This document shows positions 1-7,425 of a stretch of DNA of 64,000 nucleotides, one piece after another; positions within the stretch are counted from its first letter, which is position 1; each line of letters opens with the position of its first letter. The stretch is from the NCBI RefSeq assembly GCF_040779325.2, contig NZ_JBFONT020000001.1, positions 62,001 through 126,000 on the forward strand, given 5' to 3'. This stretch comes from Aestuariibius violaceus (GTDB lineage Bacteria; Pseudomonadota; Alphaproteobacteria; Rhodobacterales; Rhodobacteraceae). The position numbers and the translations under genes were made by a program. A model generated the notes under the pieces. The model saw only the letters and a list, made by a program, of their open reading frames with translations, ran no database searches and had not been told where the DNA came from.

Positions 1-86
1 CCATGATAGGACGGGTCACCCAGTCTGCGCGCAAAATGGCAGCGAAGCATTTTCCGGAAGGTGGATTCACGGTGAAGATATCTTGA
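1..86 (+). CDS. 3' end of an unidentified upstream gene (partial)
   Basis: A frame open from the left edge (first complete codon at base 3) ends at the TGA at 84-86; the last visible residues are KHFPEGGFTVKIS. The TTG start of the next gene (83-85) overlaps this stop in the string TTGA, the arrangement seen for many neighbours in this window, which suggests co-transcription with the acetyltransferase. About 27 residues are visible, too few to name a family. Confidence 0.45.
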   Translation, partial: MIGRVTQSARKMAAKHFPEGGFTVKIS

Positions 87-586
87 CCGCTGGGCCCCTT
101 TCAATACGGCCTGCGACCCCCGGCGATGCGACCGTGCTGTGGGCCATGCTCCAACCCGTTTTCCGAGCCGGCGACACCTATGCCGTCGACCCGGCGATCT
201 CCCGCGAGGACGCGCTGGCCTATTGGACCGGCTCGGATCACCACGTCTTCATCGCCGAGGATGCAGCGCCACTTGGCACCTACTACCTGAAGACCAACCA
301 GCAGGGCGGCGGCGCGCATGTCTGCAACGCCGCTTTCGTGACTGCTGAGGCCGCCCGCGGCAAGGGCGTTGCGCGCGCTATGCTCGACCATGCGCTGATA
401 ACCGCGAAAGAGACCGGGTACGAGGCGATGCAGTTCAACTTCGTCGTCGCTGCCAATACCCGAGCCGTCGACCTCTGGACCCACGCGGGTTTCGAGACGG
501 TGGGCCGGTTGCCCAAAGCATTTCGCCTGCCCGACGGGGCCTACACGGACGCGCTTGTGATGCACCGCTTCCTTGGGAAGGCCTAA
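83..586 (+). CDS. GNAT family N-acetyltransferase
   Basis: A 167-residue single-domain GNAT protein that would transfer acetyl from acetyl-CoA to an unknown amine. The N-terminus SIRPATPGDA and the acetyl-CoA pyrophosphate loop ARGKGVARAML (about residues 90-101) are typical, followed by the usual NTRAVDLWTHAGFE segment near the C-terminus. It resembles the Mpr1-like subgroup, but the substrate cannot be read from sequence. The start is a TTG overlapping the preceding stop; the frame is open further upstream but contains no ATG or GTG, so translational coupling to the upstream gene is the simplest reading. Confidence 0.85.
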   Translation: MTAGPLSIRPATPGDATVLWAMLQPVFRAGDTYAVDPAISREDALAYWTGSDHHVFIAEDAAPLGTYYLKTNQQGGGAHVCNAAFVTAEAARGKGVARAMLDHALITAKETGYEAMQFNFVVAANTRAVDLWTHAGFETVGRLPKAFRLPDGAYTDALVMHRFLGKA

Positions 587-670
587 GGCGCCATTAAGGT
601 TAACGCGCCACGCCGATCGGACGGCTCCTCCGGTTTCACTCGCAACATCTTTGATCTAGATACCGTTCAA

Positions 671-725
671 ATCTCATCGTCTTTGCCTCGGTAAATATTC
701 CGGGGGTCCGGGGGCTGGCCCCCGG
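671..725. repeat. Dispersed intergenic motif with GC-rich hairpin
   Basis: An A/T-containing block (CTCATC...GCC...TAAATATTCC, 673-701) runs into a hairpin at 708-725 with arms CCGGGGGC and GCCCCCGG separated by TG. It sits in the 163-bp gap before the NYN gene. The left part resembles the short motifs at 37334-37360 and 55410-55436. The pattern is what one expects of a REP-like intergenic element; it could also act as a 5' leader hairpin for the gene starting at 750. Confidence 0.5.
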
Positions 726-749
726 TCCGACGTCAGAAGAAAGAACACC

Positions 750-1463
750 ATGGCCACCGATCGTCCCCTCCTCGCAATTCTCATAGACGCCGACAACACG
801 TCGCCCAAATTCGCGGGCGCGATCTTTGAGGAGATCGCGAGCCTTGGGGAGGCCTCGGTTCGGCGGTGCTATGGGGATTTCTCGTCGCAGCAGATGGCCG
901 GCTGGAACCGGGTGCAGGCGGATCACGGGCTGGTGCCGCTTCATTCGCCGGCGAATACGGTGGGCAAGAACGCCTCTGACATCAGCCTGGTCATCGACGC
1001 GATGGACCTCTTGCATTCCGGGCGGTTCGACGGCTTCGTGCTGGTGTCGTCGGACAGCGACTTCACCCGGCTCGCCTCGCGGATCCGGGAACAGGGGCTC
1101 GACGTCTATGGAATTGGGCAGCAGAAGACGCCCGAGGCGTTTCGCAAGGCCTGCAAGCGGTTCATCTTTCTGGAAAACCTCGGCCAGGAGACCACGCAGG
1201 CGCAGGTTCCGAAGGGGGAGCGCGGCAAATCACGCCCCGTGAACGAGGCGCGCGACATCATCTTTCGGGCCATGGATGCGATCGGGCAGGATGACGAGTG
1301 GTACGGGCTCGGCCCGCTGGGGCAGTACATCACCGCCGCAAATCCGGATTTCGACACGCGGACCTACGGCAAGAAAAAGCTGAGCGACCTGGTGAAGGAA
1401 ATCCGGATGCTTGAAACCAAGCGTGGCGATGACAACCAGCTTCTGGTGCGGCGGATCGACTAG
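750..1463 (+). CDS. NYN domain protein with C-terminal LOTUS/OST-HTH-like domain
   Basis: A 237-residue protein. The N-terminal half (about 1-150) is an NYN (LabA/DUF88, PIN-like) nuclease fold: LAILIDADNTSPKF carries the first acidic cluster, and NASDISLVIDAMDLL and VLVSSDSDFTRLASRIRE carry the later conserved Asp residues, so the metal site looks intact. The C-terminal part (about 165-237, DEWYGLGPLGQYI...FDTRTYGKKKLSDLV) matches OST-HTH/LOTUS RNA-binding modules. Together these suggest RNA binding and cleavage. A REP-like hairpin lies upstream. Its TAG stop overlaps the stop of the convergent tetR gene in the palindrome CTAG. Confidence 0.85.
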   Translation: MATDRPLLAILIDADNTSPKFAGAIFEEIASLGEASVRRCYGDFSSQQMAGWNRVQADHGLVPLHSPANTVGKNASDISLVIDAMDLLHSGRFDGFVLVSSDSDFTRLASRIREQGLDVYGIGQQKTPEAFRKACKRFIFLENLGQETTQAQVPKGERGKSRPVNEARDIIFRAMDAIGQDDEWYGLGPLGQYITAANPDFDTRTYGKKKLSDLVKEIRMLETKRGDDNQLLVRRID

Positions 1464-2077
1464 GCCTCGTAGCGGGCCATGAAGGTTTCGACGGCTTCGT
1501 CGACGATGTGCTCGATTCTGTCCTTGCTTGGCTTCTGGTCGATCCCGAAGACCATGCATGGAAAGATATCAGCTTTGCACATTTCAGCGAACTGGTCGGC
1601 CGCCAAGGCGCAATCCTTGATCTTCAGCTTTCCCGCCGCGATCTGCTGGTCGAGATAGTCGATCGTCATCGCCCGGACCTTCATTGGCCCGTTTTCGAAG
1701 AACTGGCGGCCGAGTTCAGGAAAGCGATCGCTTTCGGCGACGCAGATGCGGAAGACGTTCAGACCGAAATCCGAGGTAATGAGCGTCATCAGATCCATGC
1801 CCATCGACTTGAGTGCGATGCGCACGTCGCTGCCTTCGTGGAGGACCTGGTCGTAATTCTCGGCCATGCGCAGGCATTCGAGCCGGGCGACTTCCATGAA
1901 AAGCAATTTTTTGTCAGGGAAGTAGCTGTAGAGGGTCGCCTTGGAAACGCCGGCCGTCTTGGCGATGTCGTCGACGCTCGCCCCTTCGAACCCATCGGCC
2001 ATGAAAACGGTGCGTGCGCCTTCGAGGACTTGCTCGATCTTACGGCCACGCTTTGACGCTATACTCTGTACATTCAT
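1460..2077 (-). CDS. TetR/AcrR family transcriptional regulator
   Basis: A 205-residue TetR-type repressor. The N-terminal helix-turn-helix is clear (VDDIAKTAGVSKATLYSYFPDK, about residues 29-50), followed by a ligand-binding/dimer domain. The frame extends upstream to a TTG at 2113, but the ATG at 2077 is preferred because the extra residues would be encoded by an operator-like inverted repeat at 2088-2103. Related sites lie in front of the small exported protein (2420-2436) and of the AEC transporter (2485-2501), so it probably autoregulates and controls these neighbours. The ligand is unknown. Confidence 0.85.
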   Translation of the reverse strand: MNVQSIASKRGRKIEQVLEGARTVFMADGFEGASVDDIAKTAGVSKATLYSYFPDKKLLFMEVARLECLRMAENYDQVLHEGSDVRIALKSMGMDLMTLITSDFGLNVFRICVAESDRFPELGRQFFENGPMKVRAMTIDYLDQQIAAGKLKIKDCALAADQFAEMCKADIFPCMVFGIDQKPSKDRIEHIVDEAVETFMARYEA

Positions 2078-2087
2078 TTCCAAGATA

Positions 2088-2106
2088 TAAACCGTCTGGT
2101 TTAGTT
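2088..2106. promoter_or_regulatory. Operator-like inverted repeat upstream of tetR
   Basis: TAAACC-GTCT-GGTTTA (2088-2103) is a perfect 6-bp inverted repeat 11 bp upstream of the preferred tetR ATG. Read on the minus strand, AACTAAACCAGACGGTT matches the 17-bp palindrome at 2485-2501 at 11 of 17 positions. Position and symmetry fit autorepression by the adjacent TetR protein. Confidence 0.6.
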
Positions 2107-2150
2107 CTGGCAAGGCGGCACGGAGGCGCCGCCCGCGACGTCACCTGACA

Positions 2151-2399
2151 TCAGTCGGTCATGTCGATCCAGATCCGCGCCAGTTCGGCCTTGGTCATCG
2201 TGCCGCATTCGGCCGCATCGATGCCGACGCTCATCTCAAGCTGGGTGCAGGGCGCCGGGCCCTGAGCGGTTTCGGCCGGACGCTCGATCGTGACGGTCTC
2301 GCCGGTCTGCGTTTCAGCCTCGTCGGGGCCGGTGACGGCCAGCGCTGCTCCGGGCACGAGGGCAATGGCAAGAAGGACGGATTTCAAGGTCTCAGACAT
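2151..2399 (-). CDS. Small exported protein, unknown function
   Basis: An 82-residue protein. The start at 2399 is supported by AGAGGA about 9 bases upstream and by the signal peptide it opens (MSETLKSVLLAIALVPGAALA), giving a mature acidic peptide of about 60 residues with two Cys (APCTQLE and AAECGTM), which could form a disulfide in the periplasm. An operator-like site lies 21 bp upstream (2420-2436), so it probably belongs to the adjacent TetR regulon. I recognise no family. Confidence 0.65.
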   Translation of the reverse strand: MSETLKSVLLAIALVPGAALAVTGPDEAETQTGETVTIERPAETAQGPAPCTQLEMSVGIDAAECGTMTKAELARIWIDMTD

Positions 2400-2419
2400 C
2401 TCACGTTCCTCTAAATACA

Positions 2420-2436
2420 AACTGAACTGTTTGGTT
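2420..2436. promoter_or_regulatory. Operator-like site upstream of small exported protein gene
   Basis: AACTGAACTGTTTGGTT shares its complete left half (AACTGAAC) with the perfect palindrome at 2485-2501 and has a degenerate right half. It sits 21 bp upstream of the ATG at 2399, where a repressor would block transcription. Confidence 0.5.
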
Positions 2437-2484
2437 CGCATTCCTTGGATAATACAACTGGGTTAAAGCTGTCCAGAAAAAATG

Positions 2485-2501
2485 AACTGAACAGTTCAGT
2501 T
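2485..2501. promoter_or_regulatory. Perfect palindromic operator upstream of AEC transporter
   Basis: AACTGAACAGTTCAGTT has 8-bp arms around a single central base. It precedes the ribosome-binding site AAGGAG (2512-2517) of the leader ORF and lies in the divergent region between the small exported protein and the transporter. This form is typical of TetR-family operators; the tetR gene ends 1 kb to the left. Confidence 0.7.
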
Positions 2502-2527
2502 ATTTTTGCACAAGGAGACCTGCGGAA

Positions 2528-2593
2528 ATGAAGGCCCAGCCGTCTGCTGTCGAATTCGCTTGGTCCGGCCTGCGGCTGCCGCTATCCGAGTGA
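2528..2593 (+). CDS. Candidate 21-codon leader ORF before AEC transporter
   Basis: ATG at 2528, 21 codons, TGA at 2591-2593, three bases before the transporter ATG at 2597. It has the better Shine-Dalgarno of the two (AAGGAG, 10-base spacing); the transporter start has only a weak GAGTGAGG inside the end of this ORF. The peptide (MKAQPSAVEFAWSGLRLPLS...) has no run of one amino acid that would mark a classical attenuator. Translational coupling is the likely role, if it is translated. Confidence 0.4.
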   Translation: MKAQPSAVEFAWSGLRLPLSE

Positions 2594-2596
2594 GGC

Positions 2597-3532
2597 ATGC
2601 TGGCCGTATTCCTCAAGACGTTACCGTTCTTCTTGTTGATCGGGTTGGGCTACGGCGCAGGACGAACGCGGTTTTTCCCGCCCGAGGCGACCGCCTATCT
2701 GACCAAGTTCGTCTTCTATTTCGCCCTTTCCGCGATGCTGTTCGGGTTTGCCGCCAATCTGCAGCTGGCCGAGGTGTTGGACTGGCCGTTTGTCAGCGCC
2801 TACCTGATCGGCACCGCGGTGATCTACGGCATCGCGACGGCGGTCGCCCTGCTGCGCCGGCGGGGCGTTCAGGAGGCGGCGGTCGAGGCGCAGTGCGCCG
2901 TGATCGGCAATGTCGGTTTTCTGGGCATCCCCATGCTGGTCCTTCTATTGGGCCCCGAGGCGATCGGGCCGGTTATGTTGGTGCTGGCCGTCGACCTGAT
3001 CGTTTTCGGCAGCCTCATCGTCATTCTCATCACCGGTGCGCGGGATGGGCGCCTGTCGCCCCGCATCCTTGTCACGGTCGCCCTTGGCCTTCTGCGCAAC
3101 CCGATGATCGTTGCAATCACCCTTGGCCTCGCCTGGTCGGCGCTCGAGCTGCCGATCCCGCAGCCGATGGGCGAGTTCCTGACGATCCTCGGCGCGGCGG
3201 CAACCCCCGGAGCGCTCTTTGCGATCGGCGCGTCGCTGGCGACGAAATCGGCCGAGCGGCTGAGCGTTGCCGGATGGCTGACCTTCTGCAAGCTGGTGCT
3301 CCATCCCGCTGCGGTGGCCCTGTGCGCACTCGTCTTGTTCGAGATCGACCCCTATGCGGCGGCGGTGATGATTGCGGCAGCCGCCCTGCCCGTGGCCGGG
3401 AACGTCTTCATCCTGGCGGAGCATTACCGGATCGCACCAGGCCGGGCATCGGCGGCGATTTTCGTTTCGACCGTTCTGAGCGTTGCGACCCTTCCTGTCG
3501 TCATTGCGTGGGTGACAGGATCGGGCGGGTGA
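2597..3532 (+). CDS. AEC (auxin efflux carrier) family transporter
   Basis: A 311-residue polytopic inner-membrane protein of the AEC/Mem_trans family, which exports or imports small organic anions. It starts MLAVFLKTLPFFLLIGLGYGAG and shows about ten hydrophobic segments in the family's 5+5 arrangement, ending in a short tail. Length is normal for the family. It follows a candidate leader ORF by 3 bp and a perfect TetR-type palindrome by about 95 bp, suggesting substrate-induced expression through the TetR protein at 1460-2077. The substrate is not readable from the sequence. Confidence 0.85.
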   Translation: MLAVFLKTLPFFLLIGLGYGAGRTRFFPPEATAYLTKFVFYFALSAMLFGFAANLQLAEVLDWPFVSAYLIGTAVIYGIATAVALLRRRGVQEAAVEAQCAVIGNVGFLGIPMLVLLLGPEAIGPVMLVLAVDLIVFGSLIVILITGARDGRLSPRILVTVALGLLRNPMIVAITLGLAWSALELPIPQPMGEFLTILGAAATPGALFAIGASLATKSAERLSVAGWLTFCKLVLHPAAVALCALVLFEIDPYAAAVMIAAAALPVAGNVFILAEHYRIAPGRASAAIFVSTVLSVATLPVVIAWVTGSGG

Positions 3533-3582
3533 GTTAGCGAAATCTGAAGGGGTCGCGCGCTGGCAGGAGAGGAGAACGCGGA

Positions 3583-4203
3583 ATGTCCATCCAGGCGGTC
3601 GTATTCGACATCGGAAACGTGCTGATCGAATGGCAGCCCGAGCGGGTCTATGACCGGCTGATCGGGGAGGAGCGGCGGCGCACGCTGTTCGCCGAGGTCG
3701 ACCTGCATCAGATGAACGACCGGGTGGATCGAGGAGCCAACTGGAAGGCGCAGGTCGAGGCCATGGCAGAAGCCCATCCGGCCTGGGCCGAGGAGATCCG
3801 CATATGGCATGACCGCTGGCTTGAGATGGCGTCGCCTGCGATCGATCATTCAGTCCGGCTGTTGCGTGCGTTGCGACGGGCGGAGGTGCCGACCTTTGCG
3901 CTGTCGAATTTCGGCATTCAGACCTTCGAAGTGGGCGAGCGGGAATATCCGTTCCTGGAGGAGTTCGACCGGCGCTACATCTCGGGCCATCTTGGCGAGG
4001 TGAAGCCTGAGCCGCGGATCTACGAGATCGTCGAGGAAGACAGCGGAGTTGCGCCCGGTGCGCTTCTGTTCACAGACGACCGGGCGGAGAACGTCGCGGT
4101 TGCCGCCGAGCGGGGCTGGCAGACGCATCACTTCGACGGGTCCGAGGGTTTCGCGGAGCGGCTGGTGGCCGAGGGGCTTCTGACGCCCGAGCAGGCAGCG
4201 TGA
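3583..4203 (+). CDS. HAD family hydrolase (HAD-IA, YihX-like)
   Basis: A 206-residue haloacid-dehalogenase-type phosphatase. Motif I is VVFDIGNVLI with the nucleophilic Asp near residue 9 and Gly-Asn following as in YihX-type sugar phosphatases; motif II is ALSNF, motif III GEVKPEPRIY, motif IV LLFTDDRAENV. All catalytic residues are present. Start ATG with GAGAGGAGA upstream. Its stop overlaps the next gene's GTG start by 4 bases (GTGA), beginning a three-gene run (HAD, ornithine-cyclodeaminase family, alpha/beta hydrolase). The substrate is unknown. Confidence 0.88.
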   Translation: MSIQAVVFDIGNVLIEWQPERVYDRLIGEERRRTLFAEVDLHQMNDRVDRGANWKAQVEAMAEAHPAWAEEIRIWHDRWLEMASPAIDHSVRLLRALRRAEVPTFALSNFGIQTFEVGEREYPFLEEFDRRYISGHLGEVKPEPRIYEIVEEDSGVAPGALLFTDDRAENVAVAAERGWQTHHFDGSEGFAERLVAEGLLTPEQAA

Positions 4204-5123
4204 GCCTCCCCGTCATTTCATTTGAGGCGGGGGAACGTCATCTGACCTGGCACGGCGTGCTGGACGCCATCGCGAAGGGCCATGAACGGCCCAGGGCCGA
4301 GATCGGGGATACGTTTCTGCATCAGGGGGACCGAACGCTTCTGTCGCGGGCAGCGTGGATCGCTGGGCTTGGGGCGGCGGTGAAGACGGCGACGGTGGTA
4401 CCTGAGAATGCCGCCGCCGGAAAGCCGGTCATCAACGGGGGCTTGTGTCTTTATTCCGACGTGGACGGGACGCTCGAGGCGCTGGTCGACTTTCACCTCG
4501 TGACCAAGTGGAAGACGGCGGGAGATAGCCTGTTGGCCGCCCGGAGACTGGCGCGGGACGACAGCCGGAACATCCTGCTTGTCGGCGCGGGGACCGTCGC
4601 CCGGTCGCTGGTCGACGGCTACAGGGCGCTTTTTCCTGGGGCGGCCATACGGATCTGGAGCCGCACCGGAGACAGCGCACGCGCCTTGGCCAACGAGACT
4701 GCGGCCGAGGTCGCCGCGTCGCTCGAGGACGCGGTGCGGGAGGCCGACATCATCTCGACCGCGACCATGTCGCAGACGCCGCTGATCCGTGGCGACTGGC
4801 TGCGCCCCGGGCAGCATCTGGACCTGATCGGCGCCTACAAATCCGACATGCGCGAAGCCGACGATACGGCCATCGCCCGGGGGCGGCTTTTCGTTGACAG
4901 CCGGGAGACCACGGTTCATCACATTGGAGAATTGATGATACCATTGGAAAATAACGTGATTTCCGAGTTTGATGTTCTTGCGGACTTCTATGAGCCCGCG
5001 AAGATGGTGCGCGACGGGCCCGACGATCTGACGATCTTCAAGAATGGAGGCGGCGCGCATATGGACCTGATGGTCGCCCGCCACGTGCTGGAGGTCTGGC
5101 GGGACGGAGGGGAGGCAACATGA
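4200..5123 (+). CDS. Ornithine cyclodeaminase/mu-crystallin family protein
   Basis: A 307-residue NAD(P)-binding protein. The substrate-binding N-terminal part is followed by a Rossmann segment ILLVGAGTVARSLVDGY (about residues 124-140) and the family's late motif DLIGAYKSDMREAD. Members include ornithine cyclodeaminase, alanine dehydrogenase (AlaDH-Arch type), ketimine reductases and opine synthase-related enzymes; the exact reaction is not assignable here. GTG start overlaps the HAD stop, and the stop overlaps the following ATG (ATGA), so the three genes are almost certainly translated from one message. Confidence 0.85.
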   Translation: MSLPVISFEAGERHLTWHGVLDAIAKGHERPRAEIGDTFLHQGDRTLLSRAAWIAGLGAAVKTATVVPENAAAGKPVINGGLCLYSDVDGTLEALVDFHLVTKWKTAGDSLLAARRLARDDSRNILLVGAGTVARSLVDGYRALFPGAAIRIWSRTGDSARALANETAAEVAASLEDAVREADIISTATMSQTPLIRGDWLRPGQHLDLIGAYKSDMREADDTAIARGRLFVDSRETTVHHIGELMIPLENNVISEFDVLADFYEPAKMVRDGPDDLTIFKNGGGAHMDLMVARHVLEVWRDGGEAT

Positions 5124-6040
5124 CGACGCTTTGGATCCTGGTCCTTGCGCTTGTAGCGGTGCTCGCCCTGCCCTTCGTGCTGGAATGGCGCAAAAAGGAC
5201 CCTGACCCGGAGGAGGCGCCGGGCGAGTTCGTGGAGCTGTCGCAAGGCAAGACCCATTATCGCTGGCTGGGCCCCGTGCGGGGGCCGGTGATCGTCGCGA
5301 TCCATGGGCTGACGACACCGTCGGTGATCTGGGAGTCGGTCGCCGCCTCTTTCGGCAAGCTGGGCTATCGGACGCTGGTTTATGACCTTTACGGGCGGGG
5401 GTTTTCGGACGCGCCGCGCGGGGCCCAGAACGCCGCCTTCTTCCATCGTCAGCTGGACGAATTGCTTGCGAAGCTTGGCCTGTCCGACGAGTTGACGGTG
5501 ATGGGGTATTCCATGGGCGGGTCGATCGCGACGTCCTGGGCCGCGCTCAACCCCGAGCGGGTGCGGCAGGTGGTCCTTCTTGCATCGACCGGCGTGGAAA
5601 CGGTCGAGGGGCCGGAAAGCCAGTGGATCCGCCGTGTGCCCCTTTTGGGCGGCTGGCTGCACCGGGTGATGAGCGGGCGTCAGGCGCGCGCCACTTTCGA
5701 TGACGGCGGCAGCGAGGTTGCCAACCTTGCCGAGGTGCAGGCAGCGCAATACCAGCGGAAGGGGTTCGTCGACGCCGTCCTGTCGAGCCGGCGCGGTATC
5801 CTTTCAAAGAAGATGGAGGAGGCCCATCGGAAGCTCTTCCAGACCGAGATCCCGGTCTTTGCTGTCTGGGGCAAACAGGATGCGATGATCCCGATCAGCG
5901 CGCTGGGCAAGCTGGCGCAGTGGAACCGCGACGCCCATCAGGCGGTGATCGACGAGGCCGATCACGGGCTGCCCTATACGCATGGGCGGCAGGCGGTGTC
6001 AGAGCTGCGCGATCTGATGATCAAGGTGCGGCCGGACTAG
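5120..6040 (+). CDS. Membrane-anchored alpha/beta hydrolase
   Basis: A 306-residue alpha/beta-hydrolase-fold enzyme. A single N-terminal hydrophobic segment (about residues 3-22) should anchor it in the inner membrane. Oxyanion loop AIHGLT, nucleophile elbow GYSMGGSIA, acid region VWGKQDAMIP and the catalytic His in DEADHGLPY are all present, so it looks active. It is the last gene of the overlapping run starting at 3583. The adjacent convergent MFS gene ends 2 bp beyond its stop. The substrate is unknown. Confidence 0.85.
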   Translation: MTTLWILVLALVAVLALPFVLEWRKKDPDPEEAPGEFVELSQGKTHYRWLGPVRGPVIVAIHGLTTPSVIWESVAASFGKLGYRTLVYDLYGRGFSDAPRGAQNAAFFHRQLDELLAKLGLSDELTVMGYSMGGSIATSWAALNPERVRQVVLLASTGVETVEGPESQWIRRVPLLGGWLHRVMSGRQARATFDDGGSEVANLAEVQAAQYQRKGFVDAVLSSRRGILSKKMEEAHRKLFQTEIPVFAVWGKQDAMIPISALGKLAQWNRDAHQAVIDEADHGLPYTHGRQAVSELRDLMIKVRPD

Positions 6041-6041
6041 G

Positions 6042-7283
6042 CTAGGCCACCGCGCGTGCCGGAAGGGGCCGTTCCTTGATCGGCAGGTGAACGATGGCCG
6101 AGAAGGCGCCAACGGCGACGCCGACCCACCAAACCGTCTCATAGGTGCCGTACGCATCGTAGAGCGCACCGCCCAGCCAGACCCCGACGAAGCTGCCCAG
6201 CTGGTGGCTGAGGAAGACGATCCCGTAAAGCGTGCCCATGTAGCGCAGCCCGTAGATATGGGCGACGAGGCCGGAGGTCAGCGGAACCGTGGCAAGCCAC
6301 AGGCTGCCCATCGCGATGGAGAAAAGGATCACTGTTTCGGGGGTGATCGGGAACAGGAAGAAGAGCGCGCCGACGATGGTCCGGGCGGTGTAAATGCCGG
6401 CGAGCAGATACTTTTTCGTGTAGCGCTTGCCTGCCCAGCCTGCCGCGAGGGTACCCGCGATGTTCGCAAGGCCGATGAGGGAGATCGCCACCGCGCCGAG
6501 GGCCGAGGTGGTCGTGATGCCGATGTTGTGGAGCATCCCGCCGGGGGCGATGGGGCCGCACATCTCGGTCACCAGCGCCGGGAAGTGGGCGGTGATGAAG
6601 GCCAGCTGGTAGCCGCAAGAGAAAAAGCCAAGGAAAATCAAGGCATAAGATGGGTCGCGGAAAGCCCGGCCGAGGATCGCCCCCATGCTTTCCTCAAGCT
6701 CTGCCTTCGTCGCGGGTTCGGGCGAACGCATCATCGGCAGACAGGCCAGCGTGGCGAGGATGACGCCTGCGAAAACAACGAAGACCATCTGCCAGCTCAT
6801 CATGCTCAGCAGCCATTCGGCCAACGGCGCGCCGAAGACCTGCCCGGCAGACCCGGCCGCCGTGGCTATGGCGAGCGCCATCGACCGGTTGTCGTCGGAC
6901 GCGGCGCGTCCCACGACTGCCAGGATCACGCCAAAGCCCGTACCGGCGATGCCGAAGCCCACCAGCACCTCGTAGAACTGGTGCGCGATGGGCGTGGTGG
7001 CCCCCGCCGACAGGAGTAGCCCCAACGCGTAGATGATCGCGCCGATGATGATCGCCTTGCGATCGCCGATCTTTTCCGCGATCGCTCCGAAGATCGGCTG
7101 TCCGATGCCCCAGGCGAGGTTCTGGATCGCGATCGCCAGCGAGAAATCCGTGCGGAGCCAGCCGAACTCTTCCGCGATGGGAATCTGGAACACCCCGAAG
7201 CTCGCGCGGATCGCGAAGCTGATCATGATGATGATGCAGCCCGCAACGAGGACGGGAGTGATGAGGGTTGCGCGCGTCTCCAT
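6042..7283 (-). CDS. MFS transporter (monocarboxylate/oxalate-type)
   Basis: A 413-residue permease with twelve predicted membrane segments and the cytoplasmic loop after helix 2 containing GAIAEKIGDRKAIIIG, the MFS motif A region. The helix arrangement and the opening SFAIRASFGVFQIPIAEEFGW resemble the oxalate/formate and monocarboxylate-type MFS carriers common in roseobacters. It is divergent from zapE; an 8-bp-arm inverted repeat at 7314-7337 lies 31 bp upstream of its ATG and could be an operator. Confidence 0.85.
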   Translation of the reverse strand: METRATLITPVLVAGCIIIMISFAIRASFGVFQIPIAEEFGWLRTDFSLAIAIQNLAWGIGQPIFGAIAEKIGDRKAIIIGAIIYALGLLLSAGATTPIAHQFYEVLVGFGIAGTGFGVILAVVGRAASDDNRSMALAIATAAGSAGQVFGAPLAEWLLSMMSWQMVFVVFAGVILATLACLPMMRSPEPATKAELEESMGAILGRAFRDPSYALIFLGFFSCGYQLAFITAHFPALVTEMCGPIAPGGMLHNIGITTTSALGAVAISLIGLANIAGTLAAGWAGKRYTKKYLLAGIYTARTIVGALFFLFPITPETVILFSIAMGSLWLATVPLTSGLVAHIYGLRYMGTLYGIVFLSHQLGSFVGVWLGGALYDAYGTYETVWWVGVAVGAFSAIVHLPIKERPLPARAVA

Positions 7284-7313
7284 GTTTTGAATCAGTGCTT
7301 AGGGCGCAGGCCT

Positions 7314-7337
7314 ACGTCAAACGAGTTAATTTGACGT
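7314..7337. promoter_or_regulatory. Inverted repeat in MFS/zapE divergent promoter region
   Basis: Arms ACGTCAAA (7314-7321) and TTTGACGT (7330-7337) are perfectly complementary around an 8-base spacer, CGAGTTAA. The right arm contains TTGACG, which could serve as a -35 element toward zapE. Symmetry and position fit a dimeric regulator controlling the MFS gene; the regulator is not evident nearby. Confidence 0.55.
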
Positions 7338-7425
7338 GTACGATCAAGAATTTTTGTGGCCGAAGCGGCCGCTTTTCTGCAGCGCGCCCGTCGGTTATGC
7401 CGCTGGGACGGCAGGGAGACGGGTT

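Noticed and set aside
655..690. GTTCAAATC resembling a tRNA T-loop
   Set aside because: No complementary T-stem, anticodon arm or acceptor stem surrounds it.
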